From: Streptomyces aurantiacus JA 4570
GTDB taxonomy: Bacteria; Actinomycetota; Actinomycetes; Streptomycetales; Streptomycetaceae
Reading direction: 5' to 3'
DNA length: 64,000 nt
NCBI RefSeq assembly: GCF_000414115.1
Contig: NZ_AOPZ01000028.1
Location: forward strand, 34,652 to 98,651
Below, one piece after another: positions 49,758 through 58,871 of this stretch. The notes beneath the pieces were generated by a model that did no database searches, was not told the DNA's origin, and saw only the letters and a list, made by a program, of their open reading frames with translations. Positions within the stretch are counted from its first letter, which is position 1. Each line of letters begins with the position of its first letter. The position numbers and the translations under genes are program-made.

Positions 49758-52001
49758 GTGGCGACATTTCTTTACCGGATCGGACGGTGGGCCTTCCGGC
49801 GGCGCCGGCTCGTGGGCGGTCTGTGGCTGGGTGCCCTGTTGCTGGCCGTCGCCGCCGCGGCGGTGGCCCCGGCGGCGGAGGACGAGGACCTCTCCATGCC
49901 CGGAACCGAGTCGCAGAAGGCGTTCGACCTGCTGGACGAGCGCTTCCCCGAGAGCAACTCCCAGGGCGCCGAGGCCCGCTTGGTGTTCCAGGCCCCGGAC
50001 GGGCAGCGGGTGACGGCCCGGGAGAACAAGGCGACCGTCAAGGACACGCTCGGCTCGCTGGACGGGGGCGATCAGGTCGCGTCGACCACCGACCCGTACA
50101 AGACCGGCGCCGTCAGCAAGGACGGCACCATCGCCTACTCCACGATCACCTACACCGCGGACGCCGCCGACCTGACCGGCCCCACGAAGACCGCCCTCGA
50201 AGGCGCCGCGAGCCAGGCCCGGGACGCGGGCCTCACCGTGGAGATCGGCGGCTCGGCCCTGGAGGCGGAAGAGCCACTGGGCGGTACGACGGAGATCGTC
50301 GGCGTGGTCGTGGCGGCGGTGGTGCTCGTCCTCACCCTCGGCTCCCTCGTGGCGGCCGGACTGTCGCTCCTCACCGCCTTCGTGGGCGTGGCCATCGCCT
50401 TCGGCCTGGTCTCCGCCCTCGCCGTGCCGCTGGGCCTGACGTCCACCGTGGCCATCCTGGCGCTGATGCTGGGCCTTGCGGTCGGCATCGACTACGCCCT
50501 CTTCATCACCTCCCGCTTCCGCGACGAACTCGCCCGGGGCAGCGAGCCGGAGGAGGCCGCGGGGCGGGCGGTGGGCACGGCCGGATCCGCCGTCGTCTTC
50601 GCGGGAGCGACCGTCTTCATCGCCCTGGTCGGCCTGGGGGTCGTCGGAATCCCCGAACTCACCAGGATGGGCATGGGCGGCGCGGGCGCCGTGGCCCTCG
50701 CCGTACTCGTCGCACTGACCCTGGTTCCCGCGCTGTTCGGCTTCTTCGGCCGACGGGTACTGTCCCGCCGCGTACGCAAGGCCACCCGGCCGGGCAGCGA
50801 GCCCGCGGCGTCCACCGCGGCCGGTCGCCCCGGGCTCGGGACCCGCTGGGCGCGGTTCGTGCTGCGCCGGCCGGTGGCCGTACTGATGGTCGCCGGACTC
50901 GGTCTCGGCGCCGTCGCCCTACCGGCGCTGAGCCTCGAACTCGGGCTGCCCGGGGACGAGTCCAAGTCGGTGGAGACCACCCAGCGCCGTGCCTACGACC
51001 TCCTGTCGGACGGCTTCGGCCCCGGCTTCAACGGCCCGTTGACCGTCGTCGTGGACACATCGGAGTCCTCGGACACCCGGGCCGCGACGGACCTGGTCGT
51101 CACGACCGTACGCGGAGTGGACGGCGTCGCGTCGGCCGGCGAGCCGGTGCTCGACAAGGCCGGGGACACGGCCGTCCTCACCGCCGTCCCGGAGACCGCG
51201 CCGAACAGCGGTGAGACCAAGGACCTGGTGCACGCGATCCGGGACGCGGTCTCCGGCGTCGAGGCCGACACGGGCGCCGACATCCTGGTGACCGGCAAGA
51301 CCGCGATGAACATCGACATCTCCGAAGCGATGGCCGACGCCCTCGTCCCCTATCTGACCGTGGTCATCGGCCTGGCGGTGCTCCTGTTGATGGTGGTCTT
51401 CCGCTCGGTCCTGGTGCCCATCAAGGCCGCGCTCGGCTTCCTGCTGTCGGTGGGTGCCGCCTTCGGCGTCCTCGTCGCCGTCTTCCAGTGGGGCTGGGCG
51501 GCAGACCTGATCGGTATCGAGCAGACCGGACCGGTCATGTCGCTGATGCCGATCCTCATCATCGGAATCGTCTTCGGCCTCGCCATGGACTACGAGGTCT
51601 TCCTCCTCACCCGGATGCGGGAGACCTACGTCCACGGCGGGTCCCCCGGCGAGGCAATCGTCAGCGGGTTCCGGCACAGCGGACGTGTGGTGGCCGCGGC
51701 GGCGATCATCATGGTCAGCGTGTTCGCCGGATTCATCGGGATGACCAACCCGACCATCCAGACGATGGGCGTCGGTCTGTCCGCAGCCGTCGCCTTCGAC
51801 GCCTTCGTGGTCCGCATGGCGATCGTGCCCGCGGTCCTGGCACTGCTCGGCCACCGGGCCTGGTGGCTGCCCCGTATCCTGAACCGCGTGCTGCCGAATG
51901 TGGATATCGAGGGTGAGGCACTGAGCAGGCAGGTCCCGGCCTCCGCGACCGTGCCGGAAGCGGCGGTGCCGCCGCTCCCCGTCGGTCGGCACCGGTACTG
52001 A
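49758..52001 (+). CDS. MMPL family RND-type transporter
   Basis: 747-residue integral membrane protein of the MMPL/RND group with two repeats, each having one membrane helix, an extracytoplasmic domain and five more helices. Proton-relay type segments are GLAVGIDYALFITSRFRDELARGSEPEEAAGRAVGTAGSAVVFAG in the first half and GLAMDYEVFLLTRMRETYVHGGSPGEAIVSGFRHSGRVVAAAA in the second. Exports lipids or hydrophobic drugs in relatives. GTG 49758 (VATFLYRIGRWAFRRR) is the usual start and follows TGGAGTGATC; an in-frame GTG at 49695 would add the leader peptide. Followed by a two-component system 8 nt downstream. Confidence 0.9.
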   Translation: MATFLYRIGRWAFRRRRLVGGLWLGALLLAVAAAAVAPAAEDEDLSMPGTESQKAFDLLDERFPESNSQGAEARLVFQAPDGQRVTARENKATVKDTLGSLDGGDQVASTTDPYKTGAVSKDGTIAYSTITYTADAADLTGPTKTALEGAASQARDAGLTVEIGGSALEAEEPLGGTTEIVGVVVAAVVLVLTLGSLVAAGLSLLTAFVGVAIAFGLVSALAVPLGLTSTVAILALMLGLAVGIDYALFITSRFRDELARGSEPEEAAGRAVGTAGSAVVFAGATVFIALVGLGVVGIPELTRMGMGGAGAVALAVLVALTLVPALFGFFGRRVLSRRVRKATRPGSEPAASTAAGRPGLGTRWARFVLRRPVAVLMVAGLGLGAVALPALSLELGLPGDESKSVETTQRRAYDLLSDGFGPGFNGPLTVVVDTSESSDTRAATDLVVTTVRGVDGVASAGEPVLDKAGDTAVLTAVPETAPNSGETKDLVHAIRDAVSGVEADTGADILVTGKTAMNIDISEAMADALVPYLTVVIGLAVLLLMVVFRSVLVPIKAALGFLLSVGAAFGVLVAVFQWGWAADLIGIEQTGPVMSLMPILIIGIVFGLAMDYEVFLLTRMRETYVHGGSPGEAIVSGFRHSGRVVAAAAIIMVSVFAGFIGMTNPTIQTMGVGLSAAVAFDAFVVRMAIVPAVLALLGHRAWWLPRILNRVLPNVDIEGEALSRQVPASATVPEAAVPPLPVGRHRY

Positions 52002-52008
52002 GCCGGCC

Positions 52009-53376
52009 ATGACGCACACGGACGGCGGTGACCCGCGACCACGCGGCAGGTGGTGGCGGGAGGGAGCGGTCACGGCGACGGCCTTCGCGCTCTGCCTGCT
52101 CGGCGGCGTGCTACAGGACGACGACAGCGCGCTGTCACCGCCATCCGCGGCCGCCTACTTCATCGCCGTGGTGTCCAGTGCCGTGCTGCCGCTGCGGCAC
52201 CGGGCGCCCCTGGTCGCCATGGCGGTCACGACCGTGAGCGGCGTGCTGGTGGTGCCCTTGGGCCTCCTGCTGAGCCCGCTCGTCGTGGCCCCCGCCGTGA
52301 TCACCGCCTACTCGTACGCGCTCACCGTGCGCAACGAACGGCGCGCGGCGAGCGCGGTGTTGCTCATCTCCGCGGCGCTGCTTCTCGCCGCCACCCCCTT
52401 GTTCGGTGCCCTCTCGTGGAAGGACGCGAGCAGGGTGGGGGCGGTGGCGGCGTTCCCGCTGGTGGCCGGCGTACTCGGTCGCTCGGTGCAGAACCGGCGG
52501 GCCTACCTCGCGGCCGTGGAGGAGCGGGCCCAGCGGGCCGAGGAGAGCCGGGACAGCGAGGCGCGCCGGAGAGTGGACGAGGAACGGGTGCGCATCGCCC
52601 GGGAACTGCACGACCTGGTGGCCCATCAGATCACCCTGGCCAACGCGCAGGCCACGGTCGCCGCCCACCTCTTCGACACCCGCCCGGAGCAGACCCGCAA
52701 GAGCCTGCGCGAACTCGTCGAGACCACCGGCAACGCGCTCGACGAACTGCGGGCCACGGTCGGCCTGTTGCGTCGGACCGGGGACGCGGCCACGCCCGCA
52801 GAACCGGCGCCCGGCCTGTCCCGGCTCCCCACGCTCCTCGAGTCCTTCAGCCGCGCGGGCCTGGAGGTGACGGTGCACGAGGAGGGCACGGCCAGGCCGC
52901 TGCCGCCGGGAGTGGACCTCACCGCCTACCGCATCGTCCAGGAGGCCCTGACCAACGTGACCAAGCACGCGGGCACCGGTAGCGCCCGGGTGCGCCTCGC
53001 CTGGAACCACGATCGCGTGACCATCACCGTCGCCGACGACGGAGGCGGCGCCCGTACGGGGCCGACCGCGTCCCCGGGGCCGACCGCACCCACGGGACCG
53101 ACCGCACCCACGGGACCGAGTGCCTCCACGGCGGTGAGCCGTCCGCCCGGCTACGGTCTGATCGGGATGCGTGAACGTGCCACCGCGGTCGGGGGACACC
53201 TCTCCGCGGGCAGGCGCCCGGAGGGCGGCTTCCTCGTCTCCGCCGAGCTGCCCCTCCCGTCCGCCAAGGACACGACGCGCAGGACTGGCGGAGCAACAAC
53301 CAAGGAAGGGCGCATGGCTGACGGGGCGACAAGTGACGGACGGACGGGCGCCGGAGAGGCCGGGGGTGCGCCGTGA
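52009..53376 (+). CDS. NarL-type sensor histidine kinase
   Basis: 455-residue kinase: five or six N-terminal membrane helices without an extracellular domain (intramembrane-sensing type), HisKA_3 with VRIARELHDLVAHQITLANAQATVAAH (phospho-accepting His), and an HATPase_c domain (AYRIVQEALTNVTKHAG, VADDGGG, GYGLIGMRERATAVGG). A Pro/Thr/Gly linker (GPTAPTGPTAPTGPSAS) from an 18-bp DNA repeat lies between the N and G boxes. ATG 52009 is 8 nt after the MMPL stop, suggesting it senses the same compound or membrane stress. Confidence 0.92.
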   Translation: MTHTDGGDPRPRGRWWREGAVTATAFALCLLGGVLQDDDSALSPPSAAAYFIAVVSSAVLPLRHRAPLVAMAVTTVSGVLVVPLGLLLSPLVVAPAVITAYSYALTVRNERRAASAVLLISAALLLAATPLFGALSWKDASRVGAVAAFPLVAGVLGRSVQNRRAYLAAVEERAQRAEESRDSEARRRVDEERVRIARELHDLVAHQITLANAQATVAAHLFDTRPEQTRKSLRELVETTGNALDELRATVGLLRRTGDAATPAEPAPGLSRLPTLLESFSRAGLEVTVHEEGTARPLPPGVDLTAYRIVQEALTNVTKHAGTGSARVRLAWNHDRVTITVADDGGGARTGPTASPGPTAPTGPTAPTGPSASTAVSRPPGYGLIGMRERATAVGGHLSAGRRPEGGFLVSAELPLPSAKDTTRRTGGATTKEGRMADGATSDGRTGAGEAGGAP

Positions 53377-54053
53377 CGCTCCGGGTGCTGCTCGCCGACG
53401 ATCAGGCCCTGCTGCGCGACGCCTTCCGGATGCTTCTCGACACCGCCGACGACATCACCGTGGTCGGCGAGGCCGGCGACGGCAGGGAGGCGGTGCGACT
53501 CACCCGGCAGCTGCGCCCGGACGTGGTCGTCATGGACATCCGTATGCCCGAGGTGGACGGTCTCACCGCCACGTCGGAGATCTGCGCGGACCCGGAACTG
53601 CGTGCCACCCGCATCCTGATCCTCACCACGTACGAGACCGACGAGTACGTCGCTCAGGCGCTGCGCGCGGGGGCCGGCGGCTTCATCGGCAAGGGCATCG
53701 GCGCCGAGGACCTGCTGGAGGCCGTGCGGACGATCGCCGACGGCGACACGCTGCTGTCCCCGGCCGCGACCCGTTCCCTGGTCGCCCGTTTCCTGGCCAC
53801 ACCGGACGACGCCCCGCCGCACAACCCCGAACAGCTCGCCGTGCTCACCCCGCGTGAACGCGAGATGGTGGCCCTGGTCGCGACCGGCCTGTCCAACCAG
53901 GAGATCGCCGAGCGGATGTTCCTCAGCCCCTTCACCGTCCGGGCCCACGTGCAGCGCGCCATGACGAAGCTGGAGGCCCGCGACCGGGCGCAACTCGTCG
54001 TCATCGCCTACCGCACGGGCCTGGCCCAGGCGGGCCCCGACCGACCGTCGTAA
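53373..54053 (+). CDS. NarL/LuxR-family response regulator
   Basis: 226 residues: receiver domain with DD pair (LLADDQALLRDAF), phosphorylated Asp in VVMDIRMPEVDG, and Lys in GGFIGKGI; C-terminal LuxR HTH LTPREREMVALVATGLSNQEIAERMFLSPFTVRAHVQRAMTKLEARDRAQLVV. GTG 53373 overlaps the kinase stop. Likely targets are the adjacent MMPL gene and the ABC genes on the other strand. Confidence 0.93.
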   Translation: MTLRVLLADDQALLRDAFRMLLDTADDITVVGEAGDGREAVRLTRQLRPDVVVMDIRMPEVDGLTATSEICADPELRATRILILTTYETDEYVAQALRAGAGGFIGKGIGAEDLLEAVRTIADGDTLLSPAATRSLVARFLATPDDAPPHNPEQLAVLTPREREMVALVATGLSNQEIAERMFLSPFTVRAHVQRAMTKLEARDRAQLVVIAYRTGLAQAGPDRPS

Positions 54054-54071
54054 CCCGCGCTGAGACCTTGG

Positions 54072-56258
54072 TCAGTCGGCTTCGGGCCGCCAGGACGGTG
54101 CCGCACGGCGTGCGGAGTGCGCCGCGAGGAGGCCGATCGTCACGGCGGCCAGCGAGAAACCGATGGCCGCGGTGGCCAGGACCGGCCAGGAGAATTTGCC
54201 TTCGCGCAAGGAGACGACGAAGAACAAGGAGTGCCAGTTGGTGATGAACGTGGCGATGGCGGTGGCGATGAGCAACGGCACCGTCAGATACCAGGTGGCG
54301 ATGGCGCGGAAGACGCGGGTGTTGCCGGTGAGGACGCTCAGCGGTGCCAGCCCTCCTCTGATGCGGACGAACTCGGCGGCCGCGCTGATCAGTCCCGTCA
54401 GCAGCAGGAGGGCGAGACCTGTGCCGCCGAAGAGGTAGAGCCAGTGATTGAGCCGGTTCTTCTCGTGCGCGCCGATCACCCAGGATTCGCCGGGTGTTTC
54501 GACGTTGATCCCGGGGAGCACGGCATAGGCGGCCTTCTCGACCTCTGCCTGGCGTCCGGGCTTGTCGGCGGCGACGATCAGCGACTGGTTGGCACGTCCG
54601 GTGGGCAGCGCGCCCTTGACGGCCCGCACCGTGAGGTGGCCCTGGTAGGGGGCGGCCAGTTCTTGCAGCCGCGGGTCCCGGGTGGTCACCGGCCGGGCGG
54701 TGGCGGGGCAGGGCAGGCGCAGTGCCGCGAGATCGGGGCAGGAGCCGGCCAACTCGATGCGGGGGCGCTCGCCTTCGGGGTGGGCGGTGGTCGCCAGCAG
54801 GTGTGTCCCGTCAGGAAGAGCGCGTGCGAGTTCGCCGGTGGTGCCGGGGGCGAGGTTGCTGCTGGAGACGGTGAAGAGGGTGTCTCCCACGCGTTGTGTC
54901 AGCTCCTCGGCGGCCGCGGCGCTGTCTCCCAACCGGCTGTTCCAGACCTGCAGATGGCTGATGAGCCCGATGCCGATGATGAAGACCACGGAGAGGCGGA
55001 CGAGGACGCCCGGATGAGCCGCGGTCCAGCGTCCGGCGATGAGGCGTCCCGGATTTCCCTCGCGGTAGCCGCTAGCGGCGATGCGTTTGCCGTTGGCGAC
55101 GCTCAGCATGGCGATCGCGGACGGCAGCATGGCCCACATCAGAACGGTTCCGGCCAGGAAGACCGCGACATCGGGCCCCTTGGGGGCGTACTGGCTGAAG
55201 GCGATCGCCAGCACGCCGGCGGCGCACAGGGCCAGGCGCCATTTCGGAAGGTGTGAGGAGTAAGTACTGGGCCGTGTCGCGGTCTTGGTCCGCTGCACCC
55301 GGTGCAGCGCCACGACCAGCAACAGTGTCAGGACCAGGGAGGCGGCGAGCGAGGCGATCAACTGCGGCCACGCGTGGCGCAGATCGGTGGCGTCGACGAT
55401 GTAGCCGGTGAAGGGCAGGCGCACGTCGGTGGCCAGCAGTACGGCTGCGGGCACGAGAGTGACGAGCGTTCCCAGGGCGGCCGGGACGAATGCCTCTCCC
55501 ACGTTGATCACCGCTCGGTGGGCCCAGGAAGCCCCCAGCGCGTTCACGAGGTGGCTGCGGCGGTCCCGGGTGGCCGATCCGACCCGCGTGGCCACGACCA
55601 GCAGGGCCAGGGCGGGCACGGCCATCAGGACCGCGATGACCCCGGCGGTCTGCGCCTTGGTGTGGGGGTAGATCTCCTGGTTCATCGGGAAGAGTTGGCC
55701 GAAGCCCGTGATGTACTGCCAGGACGCCGCGGTGGGGTCGGCAGGGGCGTGAGCCGGGCGGGCGTACGCGAGGCGTTCGGACGGTGACCTGAGCCCCTGC
55801 TTGTCGATCGGCCCGGCGTAACGGCCGTACCGGTCAAGGCTGTTGTTGTCCTTCGCCGCCCGGGCGAGCTCCGGGGACAGGAACACCTCACCCGGGCGGG
55901 GCCAGCGCGAGAGGCCCGGTGGCGGAGGCGTGCCGGCCTTCAGGGGCTCGACGTAGACGATGCCGTGCGGTGACGTACCGAACGAGTCGACGGCCTCCTT
56001 CCACAGAGCCGTGGCCTGCTGCCTGTTGTCGGTCAGCAGGGGTCCTCGCGCGGTGTCGCGCTGGGTGCGGCCGTCGAAGCTCGCGCTGGTGGTGACGAGT
56101 GCCAGGGCGGTCAGCGCGAAGGCGGCGGAGGCCATCGCCAGGGCCCACACGCGCAGTCGCGTGCCCGGTGTGGCGCGTGCCGCGGCCCGCCCGATCCTGA
56201 GGAGCTGGATCCAGAGCCGTCCGGGGCGGCGAAGAGGCGTGGAGTGCCGGTCGGTCAC
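54072..56258 (-). CDS. FtsX-like ABC transporter permease
   Basis: 728-residue permease with about ten membrane helices in two FtsX-like sets: an early pair around residues 35-60 and helices such as AQTAGVIAVLMAVPALALLVVAT, LIASLAASLVLTLLLVVAL and, at the C-terminus, WLYLFGGTGLALLLLTGLISAAAEFVRIRGGL and VLATAAIGFSLAAVTIGLLAAHSA. Large extracytoplasmic domains sit between. MacB/LolCDE-like partner of the ATPase upstream; in Firmicutes such pairs resist peptide antibiotics. GTG 56258 overlaps the ATPase stop. Confidence 0.85.
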   Translation of the reverse strand: MTDRHSTPLRRPGRLWIQLLRIGRAAARATPGTRLRVWALAMASAAFALTALALVTTSASFDGRTQRDTARGPLLTDNRQQATALWKEAVDSFGTSPHGIVYVEPLKAGTPPPPGLSRWPRPGEVFLSPELARAAKDNNSLDRYGRYAGPIDKQGLRSPSERLAYARPAHAPADPTAASWQYITGFGQLFPMNQEIYPHTKAQTAGVIAVLMAVPALALLVVATRVGSATRDRRSHLVNALGASWAHRAVINVGEAFVPAALGTLVTLVPAAVLLATDVRLPFTGYIVDATDLRHAWPQLIASLAASLVLTLLLVVALHRVQRTKTATRPSTYSSHLPKWRLALCAAGVLAIAFSQYAPKGPDVAVFLAGTVLMWAMLPSAIAMLSVANGKRIAASGYREGNPGRLIAGRWTAAHPGVLVRLSVVFIIGIGLISHLQVWNSRLGDSAAAAEELTQRVGDTLFTVSSSNLAPGTTGELARALPDGTHLLATTAHPEGERPRIELAGSCPDLAALRLPCPATARPVTTRDPRLQELAAPYQGHLTVRAVKGALPTGRANQSLIVAADKPGRQAEVEKAAYAVLPGINVETPGESWVIGAHEKNRLNHWLYLFGGTGLALLLLTGLISAAAEFVRIRGGLAPLSVLTGNTRVFRAIATWYLTVPLLIATAIATFITNWHSLFFVVSLREGKFSWPVLATAAIGFSLAAVTIGLLAAHSARRAAPSWRPEAD

Positions 56259-56953
56259 GCGCGTGCCCCTCGCTCGACGGGGATGAGCCTGCTCTCCTGG
56301 AGTTGGAACTCGGCGGTCGCGCGATCGGCGACCGCGGGGTCGTGGGTGACGACCAGCAGTGCGCAGTCGCGCTCGCGGCAGATCCTGAACAGCTGGTCGG
56401 CCACGTTCTCGCGGGCTTTGGGGTCCAGTGCGCCGGTGGGTTCGTCGGCGAGGAGGACGGACGGCTCCGCGATCAGGGCCCGGGCCACGGCCGTGCGCTG
56501 GCGCTCCCCTCCGGAGAGCATGCCCGTGGGCGTACTGCCGTGGGGCACTTCGAGTTCTTCCAGGAGCCGCGTGGCGGACTCGTAGGCCCGACGGTGATCG
56601 GCGCCGTCGAGGAGCATGGGCAGCGCCACGTTCTCCACCGGCGTGAGTTCGGGCAGCAGCTCGCCGAACTGGAAGACCATGCCGAGGTGCTTGCGGCGGG
56701 CCTTGGTCAGCGCACCGGGCAGCAGTCCCGTCAAGCGGTGCCCTCCTGCCGTGATCGTGCCGGAGGCCGGTTTGATCAGGCCGAGCACGCACATCAGCAG
56801 GGTGGACTTGCCCGATCCACTGGGTCCGGTGACGGCCACCGACGTCCCCGGGTCCACGGTGAGGCCGACGTTGTTGAGGAGTACGCGGTCTCCGACCTGA
56901 TAGGTCAGGCCCTCGATCTGGAGGCCACCGCCCGGCGGAGGGGTGTGGGTCAC
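56255..56953 (-). CDS. ABC transporter ATP-binding protein (MacB/LolD type)
   Basis: 232-residue ATPase with Walker A GPSGSGKST, Q-loop VFQFGELLPELTPVENVALPML, signature TGMLSGGERQRTAVARAL, Walker B VLLADEPTGALD and LLVVTHDPAVADRA. GTG 56953 (VTHTPPPGGGLQIEGL) is preferred; a longer frame to 57025 exists but reads through an 18-bp repeat (two TCTGCTCGCCTTC copies) with no ribosome site. Forms a two-gene exporter with the FtsX-like permease. Confidence 0.87.
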   Translation of the reverse strand: MTHTPPPGGGLQIEGLTYQVGDRVLLNNVGLTVDPGTSVAVTGPSGSGKSTLLMCVLGLIKPASGTITAGGHRLTGLLPGALTKARRKHLGMVFQFGELLPELTPVENVALPMLLDGADHRRAYESATRLLEELEVPHGSTPTGMLSGGERQRTAVARALIAEPSVLLADEPTGALDPKARENVADQLFRICRERDCALLVVTHDPAVADRATAEFQLQESRLIPVERGARA

Positions 56954-57018
56954 AGCACGTCCGTATTCTTGAAGAAGGCGAGCAGAGATGAAGGCGAGCA
57001 GAGGTGAAAAGGAACCGC

Positions 57019-57045
57019 CGGGCAAGCCGTGGCACGGCTTGCCCG
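57019..57045. terminator. terminator hairpin after the small secreted protein gene
   Basis: CGGGCAAGCCG / CGGCTTGCCCG, perfect 11-bp stem with a TGGCA loop (could extend to 13 bp), 26 bp downstream of the stop of the minus-strand gene ending at 57071. Confidence 0.75.
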
Positions 57046-57070
57046 ACGGGCACTCAAAGGGCGACTCCGG

Positions 57071-57415
57071 TTACGGAGCCTTCCACGCGGAGCAGTCGTC
57101 GCTGTCCCAGTCGTTGTCGTCGCACGCCTTGAACTTGATGATCTTCGAGCCGTCGCCCGAGATCGTGCGCGTCTTGAAGCCGCTGTGGTTCCACAGCGTG
57201 CGCTTGTCGCCGGGGCTGGCCTGCCGGTAGTACTCGGCCTTGCCCGGGTCGCCGTCGTCGCTGCCGTCGTAGACGGAGATCAGGCCGTTGTCGCCGTCCC
57301 ACGGGCTGGTCGCCGTCACACCTCCGCCCTTGGCACTGATCGCCACCGCGGTGCTGGTCGGCACCGCCACACCGATGACCAGGGCTATGCCGGCAATCGC
57401 CTTCGCTCTGCGCAT
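57071..57415 (-). CDS. small secreted protein of unknown function
   Basis: 114 residues: signal peptide (KAIAGIALVIGVAVPTSTAVA, cleavage about residue 25) and a mature, Asp-rich domain of about 90 residues (SPWDGDNGLISVYDGSDDGDPGKAEYYRQ...) with one Cys pair near the C-terminus (ACDDNDWDSDDCSAW), likely a disulfide. GGGAGGG precedes ATG 57415. Family not recognised. It ends in its own terminator. The 230 bp upstream, to the FAD monooxygenase stop, hold only its presumed promoter. Confidence 0.72.
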   Translation of the reverse strand: MRRAKAIAGIALVIGVAVPTSTAVAISAKGGGVTATSPWDGDNGLISVYDGSDDGDPGKAEYYRQASPGDKRTLWNHSGFKTRTISGDGSKIIKFKACDDNDWDSDDCSAWKAP

Positions 57416-57647
57416 AGTTGTTCCCTCCCCTATGAAGTTGGCCGTGCGGCTCGTGTGCCGCCCGGTTCACCGGATGATCATCAGGGGACCAAGATCTCTC
57501 CACAAGGGAATCACTCTCAGTGTGAGGGGTGTCACTCAACGGAAGGGTGCCCTCCATATTTGGCCACGCGCTGCCGCGAAGCCCCTGGTGAGGGCGGTCG
57601 ATCTTGGCTGGAAATCCCTAACGCCACTGGAAATCCGGAGGATCACG

Positions 57648-58871
57648 TCATGGCGCCGGGGCGAAGTCGGGCAGCGTCAGGGCCGAGTGGGCCGGTCGGG
57701 CCGGTGCGGAGGGCATGGTGACGAGGTCACGCAGCATGGTGTTGCGTCGCTCCAGGGCCCGCGCCGTGGTGGGGAAGAGCGTGGCCGCGCCGTTGTCGAC
57801 CAGTGCCTGATTCATGGCTGCGAACCCGCGCATGTCGCGTTCGTAGGCGGCGAAGGCCGCGGTGTGGTTCCGGTGCGTGGCAAGGGCGTTGGCGAGCACG
57901 TAGGCACCGGCCAGCGCGAGGCTCGAGCCCTGTCCGGTGAGGAACGAGGGTGCGTACGCGGCGTCGCCGACGAGCGTGACGCGGCCGCTGGACCAGTGGG
58001 GCATGCGGATCTGACCGGCCGTGTCGAAGAACAGGTCGTCCGCGTCGCGCATGGCGTCGACCATGCCGGGGACCTCCCAGCCCGCGCCCGCGAAGGCCGT
58101 GGCGACCAGGTCCCGTTGGGCGTCGGGGTTCCGGAGGACGGCGAACGGCGGTTGTGGCCGGTGGAAGTTCAGGAAGGCGTGCAGCTCCTCGTTGTCCCCG
58201 ACGGCGTAGAGGGCCGCGGCTTTCCCCGGGGTGTTCCACAGCACGAGTTCGCGGGAGAGCCCGAAGGTGTTCGGCATGGTGAAGAGGGCGAAGCAGTAGC
58301 CGAGGTAGCGGTGGAATTGCTCTTCGGGGCCGAACAGGGAATCCCGGGTGGTTGAGTGCATCCCGTCGGCGCCGACCACCAGGTCGAACGTGCGCTGTCG
58401 GCCGCTGTGGAAAGTGACGTCGACGCCCTGTCCGGACTGGTCGAGCGTGTCGATGGAGTCGCCGAACAGGAATTCCACGTCGTCGCGGACCAGCGCGTAG
58501 AGGGTCGCGGCCAGATCCCCACGACGCACCTCCAGGTCCTGTCCCTCGACACCGCCGGCAACGGCGCGCGGATGGAGCGAGGCCACTGTGCTGCCGTCGG
58601 CGTCGAGGAAAGTGCAGCGACGCGAGTCGATGTGCGCGTCCCGCAGTCGCGGCAGAATTCCCATCCGCCGGACGACCTCTGTCGCCGTACCGCGGATGTC
58701 GATCGGATAGCCACCGTCGCGAAGTGCGCCTGCCTTCTCCACCACTGTGACCGCGCACCCGGACCGGTGCAGCCAATAGGCAAGCGCGGGTCCGGAAATG
58801 CTGGCCCCGGAGATCAGGACGTCGCGTTTCGCGGCGGTACTCACGTCCCTCGACGGACCGGTGAGCGTCAT
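57648..58871 (-). CDS. FAD-dependent monooxygenase (aromatic hydroxylase/TetX-like group)
   Basis: 407-residue flavoprotein monooxygenase. The dinucleotide-binding segment is VLISGASISGPALAYWLHRSGCAVTVVEKAG, the DG motif is VVGADGMHSTTRDSLFG and the FAD ribityl-binding GD motif is VTLVGDAAYAPSFLTGQGSSLALAGAYVLA. May hydroxylate an aromatic antibiotic or precursor. AAAGGAA precedes ATG 58871, which overlaps the stop of the MFS gene (ATGA), so pump and enzyme are co-expressed behind leader copy B. Confidence 0.88.
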   Translation of the reverse strand: MTLTGPSRDVSTAAKRDVLISGASISGPALAYWLHRSGCAVTVVEKAGALRDGGYPIDIRGTATEVVRRMGILPRLRDAHIDSRRCTFLDADGSTVASLHPRAVAGGVEGQDLEVRRGDLAATLYALVRDDVEFLFGDSIDTLDQSGQGVDVTFHSGRQRTFDLVVGADGMHSTTRDSLFGPEEQFHRYLGYCFALFTMPNTFGLSRELVLWNTPGKAAALYAVGDNEELHAFLNFHRPQPPFAVLRNPDAQRDLVATAFAGAGWEVPGMVDAMRDADDLFFDTAGQIRMPHWSSGRVTLVGDAAYAPSFLTGQGSSLALAGAYVLANALATHRNHTAAFAAYERDMRGFAAMNQALVDNGAATLFPTTARALERRNTMLRDLVTMPSAPARPAHSALTLPDFAPAP